Shown: in pieces, positions 13,455-25,554 of the stretch
Numbering within the stretch: the first letter of the stretch is position 1
Layout of the letters: each line of letters opens with the position of its first letter
NCBI GenBank assembly: GCA_964020975.1
Contig: OZ026623.1
Span: forward strand, 84,746,562 to 84,810,561
Reading direction: 5' to 3'
Source of the DNA: Hermodice carunculata
Lineage: Eukaryota > Annelida > Polychaeta > Eunicida > Amphinomidae
DNA: 64,000 nt
The notes under the pieces: generated by a model
What the model was told of the DNA's origin: nothing
What the model saw: the letters and a program-made list of their open reading frames with translations, nothing else
The model's database searches: none
Translations under genes and position numbers: made by a program

Positions 13455-14030
13455 AGGCAAAGGTCATCTCAAATGTCAAGGTCATGTCAAGCTTAAAGGC
13501 CAATTTTACGCCAAAATGCCGTTTTAAGGTCAAGGTTCACTTCAAGTAGAGGTCATCTCAAGGTCAAAGGTCATTTCAAGGTCAAAGGCCACTTTCGATG
13601 GTGACTTTCTTCTACCCAAAACTTGGCCAATTTTTATCCAATTTTTATTATGTTGGGCTCAAACTATACCTATTGTAACACTGCACATTTTTGAAAGTTA
13701 CATCTGACCGCTATACGTCAAGGGTCAAGGTCATATGGACCATCCGGGCATAACTTGGCCAATTTCCATCCAATTTTAATCATGTGGACTCAAATTGTAG
13801 GTATTGCAGCATTGCGCATTTTTATAAGAACATGTAACCTCAAAAGGACAAAGGTCAAGGTCATTTGGCTCTTTGACAGTTTCATCTTGCCATAACTTGG
13901 TCAAATTTCATCCGATTTGGTTCATACTGGGCTTAAATTGTTGGTATTGTAATACTGTGCAATTTACATGTGACCTGCAAAGGTAAAAGGTCAAGGTCAT
14001 TTGGACTTTGAAATTTGCATCCAGCCATAA
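13455..14030. repeat. AAGGTCA-rich tandem repeat
   Basis: A unit of about 130 bp occurs roughly three times. It contains GGTCAAGGTCAT, then (C/G)CATAACTTGG(C/T)CAA and a T(T/C)(A/C)ATCCAATTT-type word, then a GGACTCAAATTG-type word, GGTATTG and a GCAT/GCAC motif. The exact nonamer TCAAGGTCA appears at about 13476, 13558, 13576, 13726, 13855 and 13991. Repeats of this kind are widespread in marine invertebrates. No coding potential is seen. Confidence 0.75.
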
Positions 14031-15150
14031 GCTTAATGTAATGTGAAATAGCAAAGGAAAAAAGCTGTAGAATTTAATATTTACAACTTTTGAAGGCACA
14101 CGGACAGATTTGCTTTGAAGCAAATCTTCTTTTCTAGTTGGGTCTGGTTTCTTTCGTGAAGGTATTCCCTAGTACTTTTTGGGCACGATGAAACTAAAAA
14201 CTTAAATTTTGAAAAAGTCCAAGCGTTGTTGTATTAAGTACGGATTAGCGACAGGTAGCTGACCTCTTTCTTATTTCGTCCGTAAATTGTTGAGACATGT
14301 GGCTGGTGAATCATTCTTAGTGAAAGAGCCAAATCAAGAAAGAGAATGTACTGTTTAATACAGCTGGCAGAAATATATAGTGCAGAACACAAGAGGACAA
14401 TGGGTATAGCCTAGTTAAAGTTTAAAAAAATATATATTTTGAAGCAGTACCATGTGTCCCTTCATGCCGCCCTTGCTTTGACACATTTTAAGGGGACTTC
14501 CAATGACACACCCTCGTGAGATCATCACGTCTGCTGGCGGAAAATCCAGGTCTTGATTTTACAGCGTGTGCTTTGTTGTGGTTGGCAGGTGATGATGGCA
14601 AATTTTCATAATATTTTCCAGCGACCTTTCAAAATTGATAGACTGTATTATTACTGATTTTACATAGGGCCTACTGGTATCATTAACCCTATATTGATGC
14701 AAGGAATTAAAGAAAAATAAACAACGCTAAAATGGAAGTAAAGTAAACAAAACGTAAAAAGGCAAATCAAAACAAACTCAACGAATAAAATAGAAGGAAA
14801 CGCGAAAAATGAAAATATTAACCTAAAACAAAATCAAATCAAAAATAAAATATCTAAATCGAAAATGTTGACGAAGTGTTTTCTCTGTTGAAGAAAAGTT
14901 GTCAGAAAAGTTTGTTCGATAGTTCGTTAGTTTGAAATGTATTGAAAGCGTCGTCTCCAGCATCATAACACCTCGTGAAACAATAAAATAGTTACGCACT
15001 TTATCTTTACGTGACTCTGCGTACCAATTTGAAAAATTGCTTTTCACATTAAGAAAGCAAATTATATTTAAAAGAGCCACGTCGTCTGCACCATAACATA
15101 ACACCTGGTGAAACAAAAAAATAGTTGCACAGTTCGTAACCTTCCTGCAG
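14031..15150. other. Non-genic stretch
   Basis: AT-rich sequence without a recognisable gene or clear repeat. Confidence 0.35.
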
Positions 15151-15152
15151 TG

Positions 15153-15188
15153 CCCCCCCCCCCCCCCATGTACACGGACATAAGTGTA

Positions 15189-15280
<92 letters not shown>

Positions 15281-15366
15281 TATATACATACATACATACA
15301 TGCATACATACATACATACATGCATGCATACATACATACATACATACATACATACATACATGCACA
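15153..15366. repeat. Poly-C, (TA)n and (CATA)n compound microsatellite
   Basis: A run of 15 C, then about 90 bp of pure TA, then about 85 bp of CATA with CATG variants. Long Tyr-Ile frames over it are artefacts. Confidence 0.95.
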
Positions 15367-16281
15367 CATGTATAATAATATTTCTGTATTCAAAAATTAT
15401 AAATTAATGACTGTGTTTTTGAGAACACATCAACGGGCCAATTTTAAAATAATACTTCCTATGTTAAGAAAGCAAATACATTCAAAAGAACGCTTTGATA
15501 TATTTTTCATCATCACCGTCAGCATTAGTTTGGTGGAGGAGGAGTGGAAAATTACTATTATTTTTATGCCGGATAATTATCTGTCTTAGAAACGCCGGGA
15601 ATTTTGTTGTTGTTCATCGTTAAATAAATTTAAGGTCTTTGTTGCTATGTGGACTTGCAATGTACCTTTAAGAATGGATATTCGTGCCATATTAGAGGTA
15701 ACTGGGTTTCGATAGACTTTATTTTTATTTTGTTTACGTCACTTGACAGGTACCATCAGTAAAAGGTATGAAGTCCTTCTGTGTCAGAGAAATTATTTAG
15801 TGTTTACACGACTTCCTGGTAACATTTCACTGCTGACCCAAGATAATTATATAAAGCGTAATGACCTACTTGTAAAATAATATAATGAGTATAGAAATTA
15901 CAAACCAAATTTCCAATTATTAGACATATGATGATTAAAAGTAACAGGGCCATATAAGGACAGTACCGTGAATGCATTCATTTTCAAGTCCACCAATGAT
16001 AACGGTTTTTACGCTCCAGGAAAAAGTGATTCAAATAAACTCGCTCTTTTGGCTCATGTTCCTGTCCAATCCATGGTAAAATCCTTTTTTGCCATTGTGT
16101 TTTTTGCTTTCCAGTTTTAAACCATACACGAAATTAAAATACCAACGGAATGAGTTCAATGTACAATACGATATTTTCGATCGATTGGCTTCTCTGATGC
16201 AAGATTTGTTGTCCAGAATTACTGGAAAAAATCTATAAACCATTAGTACATCAAGACCATGGATATACTTTCAAAAACATG

Positions 16282-16283
<2 letters not shown>
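15367..16283. other. Non-genic stretch
   Basis: No gene recognised. Only short frames on both strands. Confidence 0.35.
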
Positions 16284-16355
<72 letters not shown>

Positions 16356-16356
16356 G
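16284..16356. repeat. (TA)n microsatellite
   Basis: About 70 bp of TA dinucleotides with one TTTA interruption. Confidence 0.95.
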
Positions 16357-16999
16357 TAATCTATACCTTGAAGCTTCGAATATAAATATAGTCTGATAAA
16401 TTCACAATTCACTCGCAGGTCGATAATACTACAAACATGCGCATTTCAGTAGAAAAGACCAGTCTACTATGCAAACCACATAGGGTTTCCAACTGAGTAA
16501 TTAAACAGTTTTTAAAATTCTTATATTTCAACGTACCTCAAGTGATCTAGATGAAGTGTTTAAAACCACAACGTCATCATTATGAACGAGAATATGTCAT
16601 ATCTATATGATACTTCAAAATATCATATTTAGGGTTGTTCACAAATTAATATTTGGGGCCATTTCAGACCCTCCATATTCTACATTGCTCAACTTCACTC
16701 CACTTTAGTGCGTAGGCCTGTACTCTGAGTGACAGTGAAGCTGCTCAAGTTGAGAGAATGTGAAATGGAAATGATTGCTCCAATAGTGAGCACCACAGTC
16801 AGCATTCAGATTTTTATGGGAGTTAAATATGCGGGGCCGATTGGGGGTGGGGGTGGGTTTGAGAGTAGGTCTGTCATTAAAAAGTCATGATTGGCCGATT
16901 ATATCGTCAACTTATGTGATTTAAATGTACGTCAATCATGATTATAATTTTGCATCTATTAATTAAATTTAATCTAAACATATTTATTTATTCTGGATC

Positions 17000-18209
17000 A
17001 CCTAATAGTATACATCGAGATACTGAAAAACAGGCTCTCCAGACATAGAGAGACACACAGAACATATACAACACACACAGGACAATACAATTCACTAGAT
17101 GTTTTATATGTACCACTCATTGTTACAATAATATTGAAAAATACACTTTCCTGGGTGCTATGAAGTAAATACTCAGAAAGATCAACTATGTCACTAGGTC
17201 GGTAACCAAAGAAATGATGATAGTCTTAGCCATTAACCGTATATAGACAGGACCAACATGGTAATCAAAATATGAATCGTCTGGAGTCAGAAATAAATTT
17301 TTGGACAGCATCAAAGAATTAAATGTTAAGGTTTGCAGAAAGGTCATTGTGACTATGTGTAAGATACCGGATAAGTATATCACTTGCTAGATAGACTGCA
17401 AGACTAGGATTCACACATGGAGCTAGAATGTAACAAACCGTTTTTAAAAGGGATTTCCTGGGAACTAAATCTTAGGGACATTCCTGGAAAAAATGAAGAA
17501 TACTTTCGACAGGATTTAGACATTTACAAGCTGGAGACGGTATCATATTAAATCTGTGTAGGTGGGAATTTAGTCCGGATAAGCCCAAGCGCAAACGAGT
17601 GTGTATGATATTTGAAAATCGACTGCCGTGTGAGTAATAAACAGGAACAGGATCTACAGACAATAAAGTATTTTTCAAAGTACATTTAAATTGGGATAAA
17701 GTTGCAGAATATCTTATGTCGTCGGGGAGATCGTTCCAAAGTTGAATAGAGAAAGGAATGAACGAATGTCCGAACCGTAAGGAATTAAACCTGATTTGTC
17801 TTTGGCTGCGTCGCTTTCTTAACTGGACTGTGGGCGGACCATTGTTATTCGGAACGAGATCCGAAAGATAAGCGGGAGTTTGACCATTAACAATTTCGTA
17901 AAACATGATTAACTTGAAATATTGGCGTCTTTTGACTAGAGTAGGCCAGCCTAATTCCTTAAGCATAAGATAACGCGGAGTGCGTTTCAGGGCTCCTGAA
18001 CAAATGGGAGCTGCTTCATACTGAACACACTCGAGGGAATCAGAAAGAGTCTGTGGGCAATTGTCAAAAATTATGCATCCATACTCTAAGATAGGTCGTG
18101 CCATGGATTTGTAAAGCCGAATTAGAGTATTGCGAGATAACCTAAATTTAAGTCTGGAGGAGAGACAGACGATTCCTCGCTTTTTCCACGATTCTGGTAA
18201 TATGGGCAT
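17000..18209 (-). mobile_element. LINE 3' fragment with zinc-knuckle C-terminus
   Basis: A minus-strand frame (18209-17472, 245 codons) matches the region after the reverse transcriptase in CR1/Jockey-like LINEs. Visible words are RNTLIRLYKSMARPILEYGC, LKELGWPTLVKRRQYFKL, FSIQLWNDLPDDIRYS and TRLRLGLSGLNSHLHRFNM. A CxC-x7-H-x4-C motif (CKCLNPVESILHFFQEC) stands at the end. The frame stops there at TAA. Sequence down to about 17000 is probably the degraded tail. The catalytic RT part is absent, so this is a 5'-truncated copy, and its sequence differs from the LINE at 2-4 kb. Confidence 0.85.
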
Positions 18210-18736
18210 CCCACTTTAGATTACTAGTATAATATAATCATTACTGTAGTTATGAAGTAGGAATCAGTTAATATGTCGGTGGACATGGGCTATTGTAGAA
18301 TTTGTTTCATTTTCTTCTTGACTCTTTTATTTAATTGAATTTTACTTTCATCAAGTACGTACAAATTCATTATAAAACAGGTGTCATGAAGACGGCCAGA
18401 GTAGAACACTCTCATCGAGCTGGGTGCCAATACAAACTGTCCATTAAAAAAAAAAAGTATAGACCCATATCTTTTACATGGATTGCGAAACAGGCCAAGC
18501 CTATATTAATCACTCTCCATGGCTCATATCGTGGCGTATACTTTCTACCTACTGTCCATTAAAGCTGTTGTGGTGCCACTTACTAACAAACAACTAATTA
18601 CAAAAAAGTACACGAAAAATTGTTCATGAAAATGAGGTAGGCCCTACATTTTGTGTAAATATTACTTCAAGCATACAATACGACAAAAGTGGATTTCTGG
18701 ATCACGTTAAATTATTAATAAGACATGGATTGAACA
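18210..18736. other. Non-genic stretch
   Basis: No gene recognised. The segment GTGGATTTCTGGATCACGTT near 18690 recurs as ATGGATTTCTGGATCACATT near 18992, on the far side of the TA array. This suggests the microsatellite sits inside a short direct duplication. Confidence 0.4.
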
Positions 18737-18840
18737 TATATATATGTGTGTGTGTGTGTATATATATATGTATGTATATATATATGTATATATATATGTA
18801 TATATATATACATGTATATATATATACATGTATATATATG

Positions 18841-18928
<88 letters not shown>
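18737..18928. repeat. (TA)n / (TATG)n microsatellite
   Basis: About 190 bp of TA with interspersed TATG and TACATG units. Confidence 0.95.
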
Positions 18929-18929
<1 letters not shown>

Positions 18930-20660
18930 GGAAATGAGATATATATTGTGAAAGTAATACCTCAATCATATGCAATGCAATCGATACATACAAAATGGAT
19001 TTCTGGATCACATTCAGTATATAGATTTTCATGGGAGAATATTATATTAGAATATTAATAAGACTTGGATTTACGTTTCATAATTGTCAACATAGAGTAG
19101 TTTCTTTTTTAAATTTTGTATTTTTGGTGATCCTTAAGTGGGTAGCCAGTGAATTCCAAAGAAATGCTCACACCAATTTGGTCATACTATGGCCATGTTG
19201 AGAAATTGTCTGTCGTAAGTACAGATGTGATGATGGTCTGGTGACATATTGATGAATTTGAGTGTTTTGTACAAAGAAATTGTCATATATAGAAGGTAAT
19301 AAGCCATTGAGTTGTCTGTGAACAAAATTATTGGTAACATATTGATAAACACGATGACCTTTTAAAACATTTGCAAGTTCGCTCGAGCCATGTGGCTTGG
19401 GTCTGTTATTGTGTCACCGTCTGTGATCACTTTTTTTATGGTCTTCCTTTTTTGTATTCATTTGGAGTAATTATCTTTCCAAACGTGTCCCACAGATTTT
19501 CCATAGAGTTATTTCTTGTTTTAAACAGTACATCATAGTGAAATTTCATAGCTGTTCACAAGTAGCTGTTAATGTGTTTCTGTATCAGTTACATATATAT
19601 TGAAATATTCTGTTCAGTTGGATTTTTTAATTTTCGCCTGTATAAGTTGTTTTTGTGGTTCATACATTTTCTTTATTTGGTGTGACCCAGCTTTTAGCAC
19701 CTTTGCGCGATAGTTGTTTCTTCGGGAAAGCTTTGTTCGAATAATTTACAGTAAGTAGGTGTGAAAATGTCACATTTTTCATCTGGTGTTTTGTTTTTAA
19801 GTTTTGAGGTCCATTCAAAATTGGTTAAATCTGCATGGAAGTTACTGATTTTTTCTTTTTTTTTTTTTTTTTTGGAATATTTTTATTATAGATACGTATT
19901 ATCGGCCTCTTCTGGATAATGCCTTTTGTTGGGACACCTGAAAGTAGGAAGTTGGGTAGATGATCTGTTACATCGGTCAAGAGATTTCCTGTTGTAATTT
20001 TGTCATTGATGTCAAAGAATTTAAGATTTAAATGAATATGATCAATAAGCAAACAGTGGTTTTTGTTATTCGAGTTGGTAGAGTAATGCAGGGTGTGTAG
20101 CTATTTACAATCAGATTATTTGCATATTTTTTGTGTTTTCATTTTGTATATTTAAAAGATTATTCTTTGAAATTTCTCAACAGCCAACTTTCTTCAGCTT
20201 GGACATATGTCTGACCACGAATATCCTTATGTGCTCTGGATATAAATGTAAACCTACATCTAGAAAAAGACAAACAAGAAACATAGAAATGCATTTTTGG
20301 ACATGTTTGATGAAGCCATGCCGCAAGACAAGACCTTGACGAAACTAGTCGATCAACAACTCGTGGTCGCGCAGCGTATTTTCCACAGAGCCCATTCGAG
20401 CTCCGACCGGCGACGCAGAACACGGTAGCGACACGAAGCGAGTCCACACAGACAACCGTCGATAATGGGTATACTGGATATGTGTATTGTGTATGCAATT
20501 GACGTTTCTGAAATCTCAAGTACACAAAGATTTTTTCGTACAAAAGCCCTCCTAGCCCCCTCCCAAAAGTGGAAAAAAGGTGGGTAGATAAACATAAAGA
20601 TTTGAAATTTAATATGAAATTTGCTTTGTTCGATGGATCATTAGTTACAATGAGAGGCAG
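18929..20660. other. Non-genic stretch with poly-T and a CpG-rich patch
   Basis: A T run at about 19855-19874 is the only simple repeat. Around 20330-20480 CpG density is sharply higher than in the surroundings. Frames there overlap on both strands and show no domain, so I do not call a gene. Confidence 0.35.
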
Positions 20661-20816
20661 GCATCCCCGTGAAAATTAGAAGCAGAAGCCGAAAGGCATA
20701 CTGGATAATCTGCCCCCCCCCCTCCCTACCACCACCACCACCACCACCGCAACATGCGAGGACATTGTGCCTCAATGTTTTCCATGACTTTCAGCTGAGA
20801 AAAGAAACTGTTGCTT

Positions 20817-21255
20817 TCAAACAGACATGTCATTTGTATTTTACCTTCAAAAAGGAAGGGAAATTCATGTACCCTCATGTTCTTCCAATGTTTGAACAAA
20901 GTGGATATTACAAGTTTGAAGATCCATGCATTAAAGGAGTTAAAGTCCAGACAAGATTATGTCTACACATGCCTGCTGTGACCTTGAGCTACATAGCTCA
21001 AAGTCACTGTTGCTTCATGACACACCCTGTAGTAAAAGAGAATAACCATACAAAGTTTCAAGAAGATCCCTGCATTATGTCTACAGGTGCCTGCTGTGAC
21101 CTTGACGTATATAACTGAAGGCCATCGTTGTTTCATGACACGCCCTTTAGTGACAACGAATAGCCATACAAAGCGTGTAGAAGATTGGAGCACCACTGAA
21201 GGATATAGAGACCGGACGAGATAACGCCTGCAGACGGACGGACGGACAAAAATGG
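20817..21255. repeat. Dispersed repeat ending in GACGGACGGACGGAC
   Basis: Two diverged tandem units of about 130 bp share TGCCTGCTGTGACCTTGA, TTTCATGACAC(A/G)CCCT and AATA(A/G)CCATACAAAG. The right end is CTGCAGACGGACGGACGGAC. Open frames through it reflect the repeat and not a gene. Confidence 0.6.
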
Positions 21256-21277
21256 TGAAACCAGTATTACCCCCATC

Positions 21278-21294
21278 CCCCCCCCCCCCCCCCC
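21278..21294. repeat. Poly-C run
   Basis: A single C homopolymer of about 16 bases, followed by CACTACGATG. Confidence 0.9.
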
Positions 21295-21337
21295 ACTACG
21301 ATGCGGAGGGTATAATTACATGTCAAATAGGCTGTTT

Positions 21338-21601
21338 AACTCTTTCCAATGCCAACTGTGACCGACGGAGAGCTACGCATAAAGAACTTCTGAATTATAT
21401 ATGGGTGCAAGATTAATGTTCCTTGTACATAGACTTTTCATTCAAGTATCAATCTCGTTAATATGCCCATGGTACCAACATGCCTCTAGTTGCATAGAAT
21501 AGTCCAGACTCCAGGTCGACAGCTTTTCTCGGCTGTGCATTGCACCCAAAGCGCGTTAAGGAAAGCTATTGACTCAGTCCAAAATGTGGCACTCAAATAG
21601 T
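21338..21601 (+). mobile_element. TTAA-2 MITE copy
   Basis: TTAA at 21337 is followed by CTCTTTCCAATGCCAACTGTGA. The interior holds CATTCAAGTATCAAT and the core GGTCGACAGCTTTTC...AAGGAAAGCTATTGACTCAGTCC. The right end GTGGCACTCAAATAGTC is inverse to the start. Confidence 0.8.
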
Positions 21602-22242
21602 CTGTAATTTCTCAAATAAAAAAGTTGGTTCGGTAGGTTTTCAAAATTTCGAGACCACCGCGATCATTTGCCATAAATGGGCACGATGCTGAGTGGCATC
21701 TAAATGTACACAAAACCCTGTTACCGTGGCCAATGCTCGCACGTCAACAGAGAAGCAACGTGAGCCAGAGAAAGCCTCGATCCTGAACTTTTAAGGTAGC
21801 ACTACAGAAGTGCCAATTAAAAATAAGCATTGGGCCAGTACTTGGTGATCTTAGAGTGAGATAATTTAAATGGAGGTCCAGCATTGCACATTTGTTGAGA
21901 ACCAGAGTGATTTGGGCTTCAAATGCACAAGGTTTGTGGACTGGTAGTTGGAGCATGTATTATGTATTCATATGCAATGTATTATGGATCCCGGTTGGTG
22001 ACGTCAGTTTACCTTGCTTTTCTACTATCGGACATTTACAGGGCAATTAAAAAAAATGTTGTGCCGAAAAATTTAATTATATTTGAATTGAAAAAAAAAA
22101 AAAAGAGAATTTTTGAAGGCCCATAATTTATAAATAATCCATGTATTTAATACGAACATGCCAGAAAATTTATAATCACCCCATTAGTGGGGTTAGGTTA
22201 ACAAACAAATGCATCTTGGATTTTCAATTCTGTTGTGCACCG

Positions 22243-22494
22243 TTAAGGCTTAAACGGACCAAAACTGGGCGGGGGTCGGATGTCAACTGCTCCAGTGTTT
22301 TCAAGTAATTTCATCACTAATTATTAATAAAAAAAAAAAACTTGACTGAGAATTCTAGAGATATGTAGCTTCGACCTGTCAATATAACATGCCCCAAGTC
22401 AACAACTTCCCTTGGCATGTGTTGGGCACTAAGTGCCCAAGCCATACGAAGAAAAGCTCTCAACTCGGTTTTAATTCAAGCGGGAAAGGGTTCA
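22243..22494 (+). mobile_element. TTAA-1 MITE copy
   Basis: Starts TTAAGGCTTAAACGGACCAAAA and carries CCAGTGTTTTCAAGTAATTT. The hairpin core AAGTCAACAACTTCCCTTGG is followed by GTGTTGGGCAC/GTGCCCAAGCC. Ends TTAATTCAAGCGGGAAAGGG. Confidence 0.8.
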
Positions 22495-22629
22495 AGTTTG
22501 AAGTAAATATGTGCTCATAGAAAAACACGATTCATAGGGGTCAACCTCAAACGCCCTGTGACTGAAAGTCTTCTATAAACAGAACATTAAGACAAAGACA
22601 TTTTTTTTCTAATCACTGTGATTTTAATA

Positions 22630-22670
22630 AATTTTTGGGTCTCCAAACCTGGAAGTTTGGAGGCTCCCAG
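22630..22670. repeat. Short perfect hairpin
   Basis: CTCCAAAC and GTTTGGAG form an 8 bp inverted repeat around CTGGAA. A related GGCTCCCTATTGGGAGG lies near 22790. Function unknown. Confidence 0.5.
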
Positions 22671-23122
22671 TGGAAATAGCAGTGTTGGTAGCCATGTAAT
22701 TTTTTTTGGCAAGAGTATAGTTTTCTCATGGGTAATATTCACAATTTTCAAGCTTTAATGGCTTAATATTTCATATACGTGTTTTAGGCTCCCTATTGGG
22801 AGGTTTGCCCAGAAAGCATGTTAAAAAGACGGTCTCTCCTTGTCAATGTTATCAATACAACGAAGGACTGTAACTTAAAGTTTGCAGGATTGGTGCATAA
22901 TCAATACATTCTAAGGCTGTAATAAATGTGCATCCATCCTTACCAACACAATGACCCACAGGTAACCAGCTGCACCAACAGCTTGTGCATGGTATATTTC
23001 CAGCAAAAATCCCAACAACTTAACAGACAACAACAGGTATATTGATCATCGTGATTTTATTCCCACAATCTGGAAGCCTTTTCATCATTCATTTTACATA
23101 CGACTGGGTCTATGTTTTAGGA

Positions 23123-23336
23123 TTAACTTTGAATTCCGACTTGATCAACAATTTTTTCTTGGCCTGTGTTGGGCATTAAGCACCCAACCCACAAGGAAAG
23201 GCGTTGTCTTACTGTATATCATCTCCATATGTCTTGTCAACAATTCTCAAAATTCTTTATCACTGTTGAATTTCCCCCCAAAAAAACATTGAAGGAGACA
23301 ACATTTGACCATCAGCCGCTTTCAACCGGTTTTATG
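23123..23336 (-). mobile_element. TTAA-1 MITE copy, reverse orientation
   Basis: Left end TTAACTTTGAATTCCGACTTG. The core loop is GTGTTGGGCATTAAGCACCCAAC. Next come TTCTCAAAATTCTTTATCAC, GACAACATTTGACCATCAGCC and CCGGTTTT, which is the reverse of the family 5' part. The right terminus is eroded. Confidence 0.75.
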
Positions 23337-23739
23337 TGGAACAAGTTGCTTATTTCTTATTACACACAAATTCGCATGCATGTACTAAACAGTGCCTGGG
23401 ACAGTGAAATGCCCTAGTTCTTCTTTGAGAGCACAGCGTCTTTTGCAGGACAGCCTCTGGTAAGAGGAGTCGCCAGAAATATTCAACAAATCTGTGCCAA
23501 TAAATCAGACCTACTCTATTTCTGCCATTATACGAGCCCCAGCCATTTTTTGAAGAGTTTTCGTCAGCGCATAGGATTTAAGTAACAGCCTTGGCAGGGC
23601 TGCGACCCAGGCAAACCCTTCCTCAGTGCCAAGGAAACATCTGTTACCATCATTTCTGTCCTATGAAGTAGATATAACACGAATCCAAGAAAAGGTGACT
23701 AAAGCTTGGGGAGGGGGGAGGGGGCATGTGCATTGCTAA

Positions 23740-23960
23740 TAAGCCTTTCCCCCTTAAACTGGCTGGTTTTCAAATGCCATGTGCTTCAATATTTTGCCCC
23801 AGTTTCAACAGTAATGGAAAGCAATTTGCATCAAAAATTGCAGATAAGACGTATCAAGAGAACATGCGCCAGGTCAACAGCTTTACTTGTCATGGGTGCC
23901 CGATTCATGCAAATGGAAAGCTGTTGACTGACGTCTTCATTTGAGGCATGCAAGGGTTAA
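23740..23960 (+). mobile_element. TTAA-1 MITE copy
   Basis: Starts AAGCCTTTCCCCCTTAAACTGG. It contains CCAGTTTCAACAGTAATGG and the core CCAGGTCAACAGCTTTACTTG...GGAAAGCTGTTGACTGA. Ends CAAGGGTTAA. Confidence 0.8.
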
Positions 23961-24489
23961 GGAAAAAAAATCCCATATTCCAACTAAGGACAGCAATCTC
24001 ACTTTTAAGAGACCACATACAGGTCACCTCATGGCTGTTCCCATCTCTAAATAGATGACTCTTTTATGACTGGCCAATCAATCTAGAAAGACATTTGCTA
24101 TCTTTCCTTCAGTATTTTTCTTGTTACTTATGTTCCAATGAAAGACCACCAACCTTGAGACCACAGTTTGGCACCCTCTAAAAGTACTCCTTCAAGAGAG
24201 ACTTAATTTACTTCCTTATATTCCCAGTGTTATTATAGCTCTACTGTGAAGCCACGTTTCAGGCGTCCTCTTTTGGACATGTCCTAGGATGCTTTCTCAA
24301 AGGAGGGCGTACTGTAGTGATAAAACTTCCGACACCTGTCACCGGTCTATATCAGGCAATGCCTCACTAAAATGTGGTGATTGGAAACTGTCAACTTACA
24401 CAATGATTAAAAACAGAACAGTGAAGCAAAGGAAGAAATCATCCTCACCCAACTGTAAATCTCACCAGAATTGAGATTTCGATACAAAG

Positions 24490-25224
24490 CCCTTAACATT
24501 TTGGAATTATCATTTTTAGAAAGAAAAAAAAAAAAGGGGGGGGGGGGGTATTAATCACACAGGAAGGAAATCCTCATCCCTGTAACAGCGAACTTTTCCA
24601 GCAACCATAACCTCAAGCACTTTACACATAACTGTACCTTGCAGTCAATTCTGTAAACAAGCTAGGATGCAAAACCCACGAGTGTTCACATTGAATGGTA
24701 TTAGTTTTCAAGTTCTGGACACATTTTGTTGGGACTCTCTTTTTCACACTGTTCAATGATATGGCAGTGATGACCACAGTCAGTGGTTTTTGCGTTGCCT
24801 GGCGAGTCATGCTGCAGTGCTTGTAGTAACGAGAGCTGCCTGATCAAGTGGGCAAGGTACTATCTTTACACTGTTCATGTTGGTACTTCAATGAAAGCCC
24901 TGCTGACAGGTAATTTGAATGAATCAATATTAAGCCTGTGGGCCAAAAGTGTATCCATCCCGGCAGGAATCATTTTAAGTTTTAGATTTAAATTCGTCGC
25001 AGAAACACCTTTCATTCAAGTACCAACAAGCCAGGTCCACTGAAAGTAGTTTGAGCAAAAAATAAAAAAATAAAAAAAATAAAAAAAATAAAATAAAATA
25101 AAACAAAATAATTCCAGGTGAACAGCTTTCCTTGCTTGGCATACTTTGTGTGCAAAGTGTGTGAAGCAAAGCTGTTGACTAAGTCTTAAATTTAGCTCTT
25201 GAAGGCTTACTTTTCCTGCAACTA
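24490..25224. other. Non-genic stretch with MITE scraps
   Basis: Contains an A/G homopolymer patch (24520-24548), an (A)nT-rich run (25058-25110) and TTAA-2 scraps. The scraps are CCTTTCATTCAAGTACCAACA near 25009 and the core GAACAGCTTTCCTTGC...GCAAAGCTGTTGAC at 25120-25175. A GGTTTTTGCGTTGCCTGGC module near 24785 recurs at 57.7 and 62.4 kb. Confidence 0.5.
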
Positions 25225-25471
25225 AACTCTCTCAGTGCCAACTCTGACTAAAGTCGAACTACTTGACATGAACTGGTCTGAATTATAATAAGGGTGCTAG
25301 ATTCATGGTCCTTTTAAAAAGACCTTTCATTCAAGTAGCAGCATGCCTGTAGTCACATAGAATATAACAGTCCAGGTCAACAGCTTTCCTTGGCATGCTT
25401 TGGGCACACTATGCCCAAAGGGTGCCAAGGAGAGCTGTTGATTCAGTCCAAAATATGGCACTAAAAGAGTT
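25225..25471 (+). mobile_element. TTAA-2 MITE, best-preserved copy
   Basis: 247 bp. Starts AACTCTCTCAGTGCCAACTC and ends ATGGCACTAAAAGAGTT, a clear terminal inverted repeat. The interior holds GAATTATAATAAGGGTGCTAG and CATTCAAGTAGCAGCATGCC. The core is TCAACAGCTTTCCTTGGCAT...GCCAAGGAGAGCTGTTGA, with a second inner palindrome GGGCACACTATGCCC. Confidence 0.85.
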
Positions 25472-25554
25472 CACTAGCAGGGCATGGTACCCCACAATGA
25501 GAGAGTGTTTAAATTTAAGTCTAATATTTCATAATTATACAAAAAAATAAAATA

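Noticed and set aside
15049-15407. Long Tyr-Ile / Met-Cys-Tyr-Val open frames on both strands, as at 11.97-12.7, 18.7-19.0 and 40.1-40.4 kb
   Set aside because: They are six-frame translations of TA and CATA microsatellites.
20160-20543. 127-codon minus-strand frame at 20160-20543
   Set aside because: No domain, overlaps other frames, and runs across unrelated AT-rich and CpG-rich sequence.
20669-21118. 149-codon plus-strand frame at 20669-21118
   Set aside because: It runs through a poly-C/CCA run and two units of a dispersed repeat, so it is not a gene.
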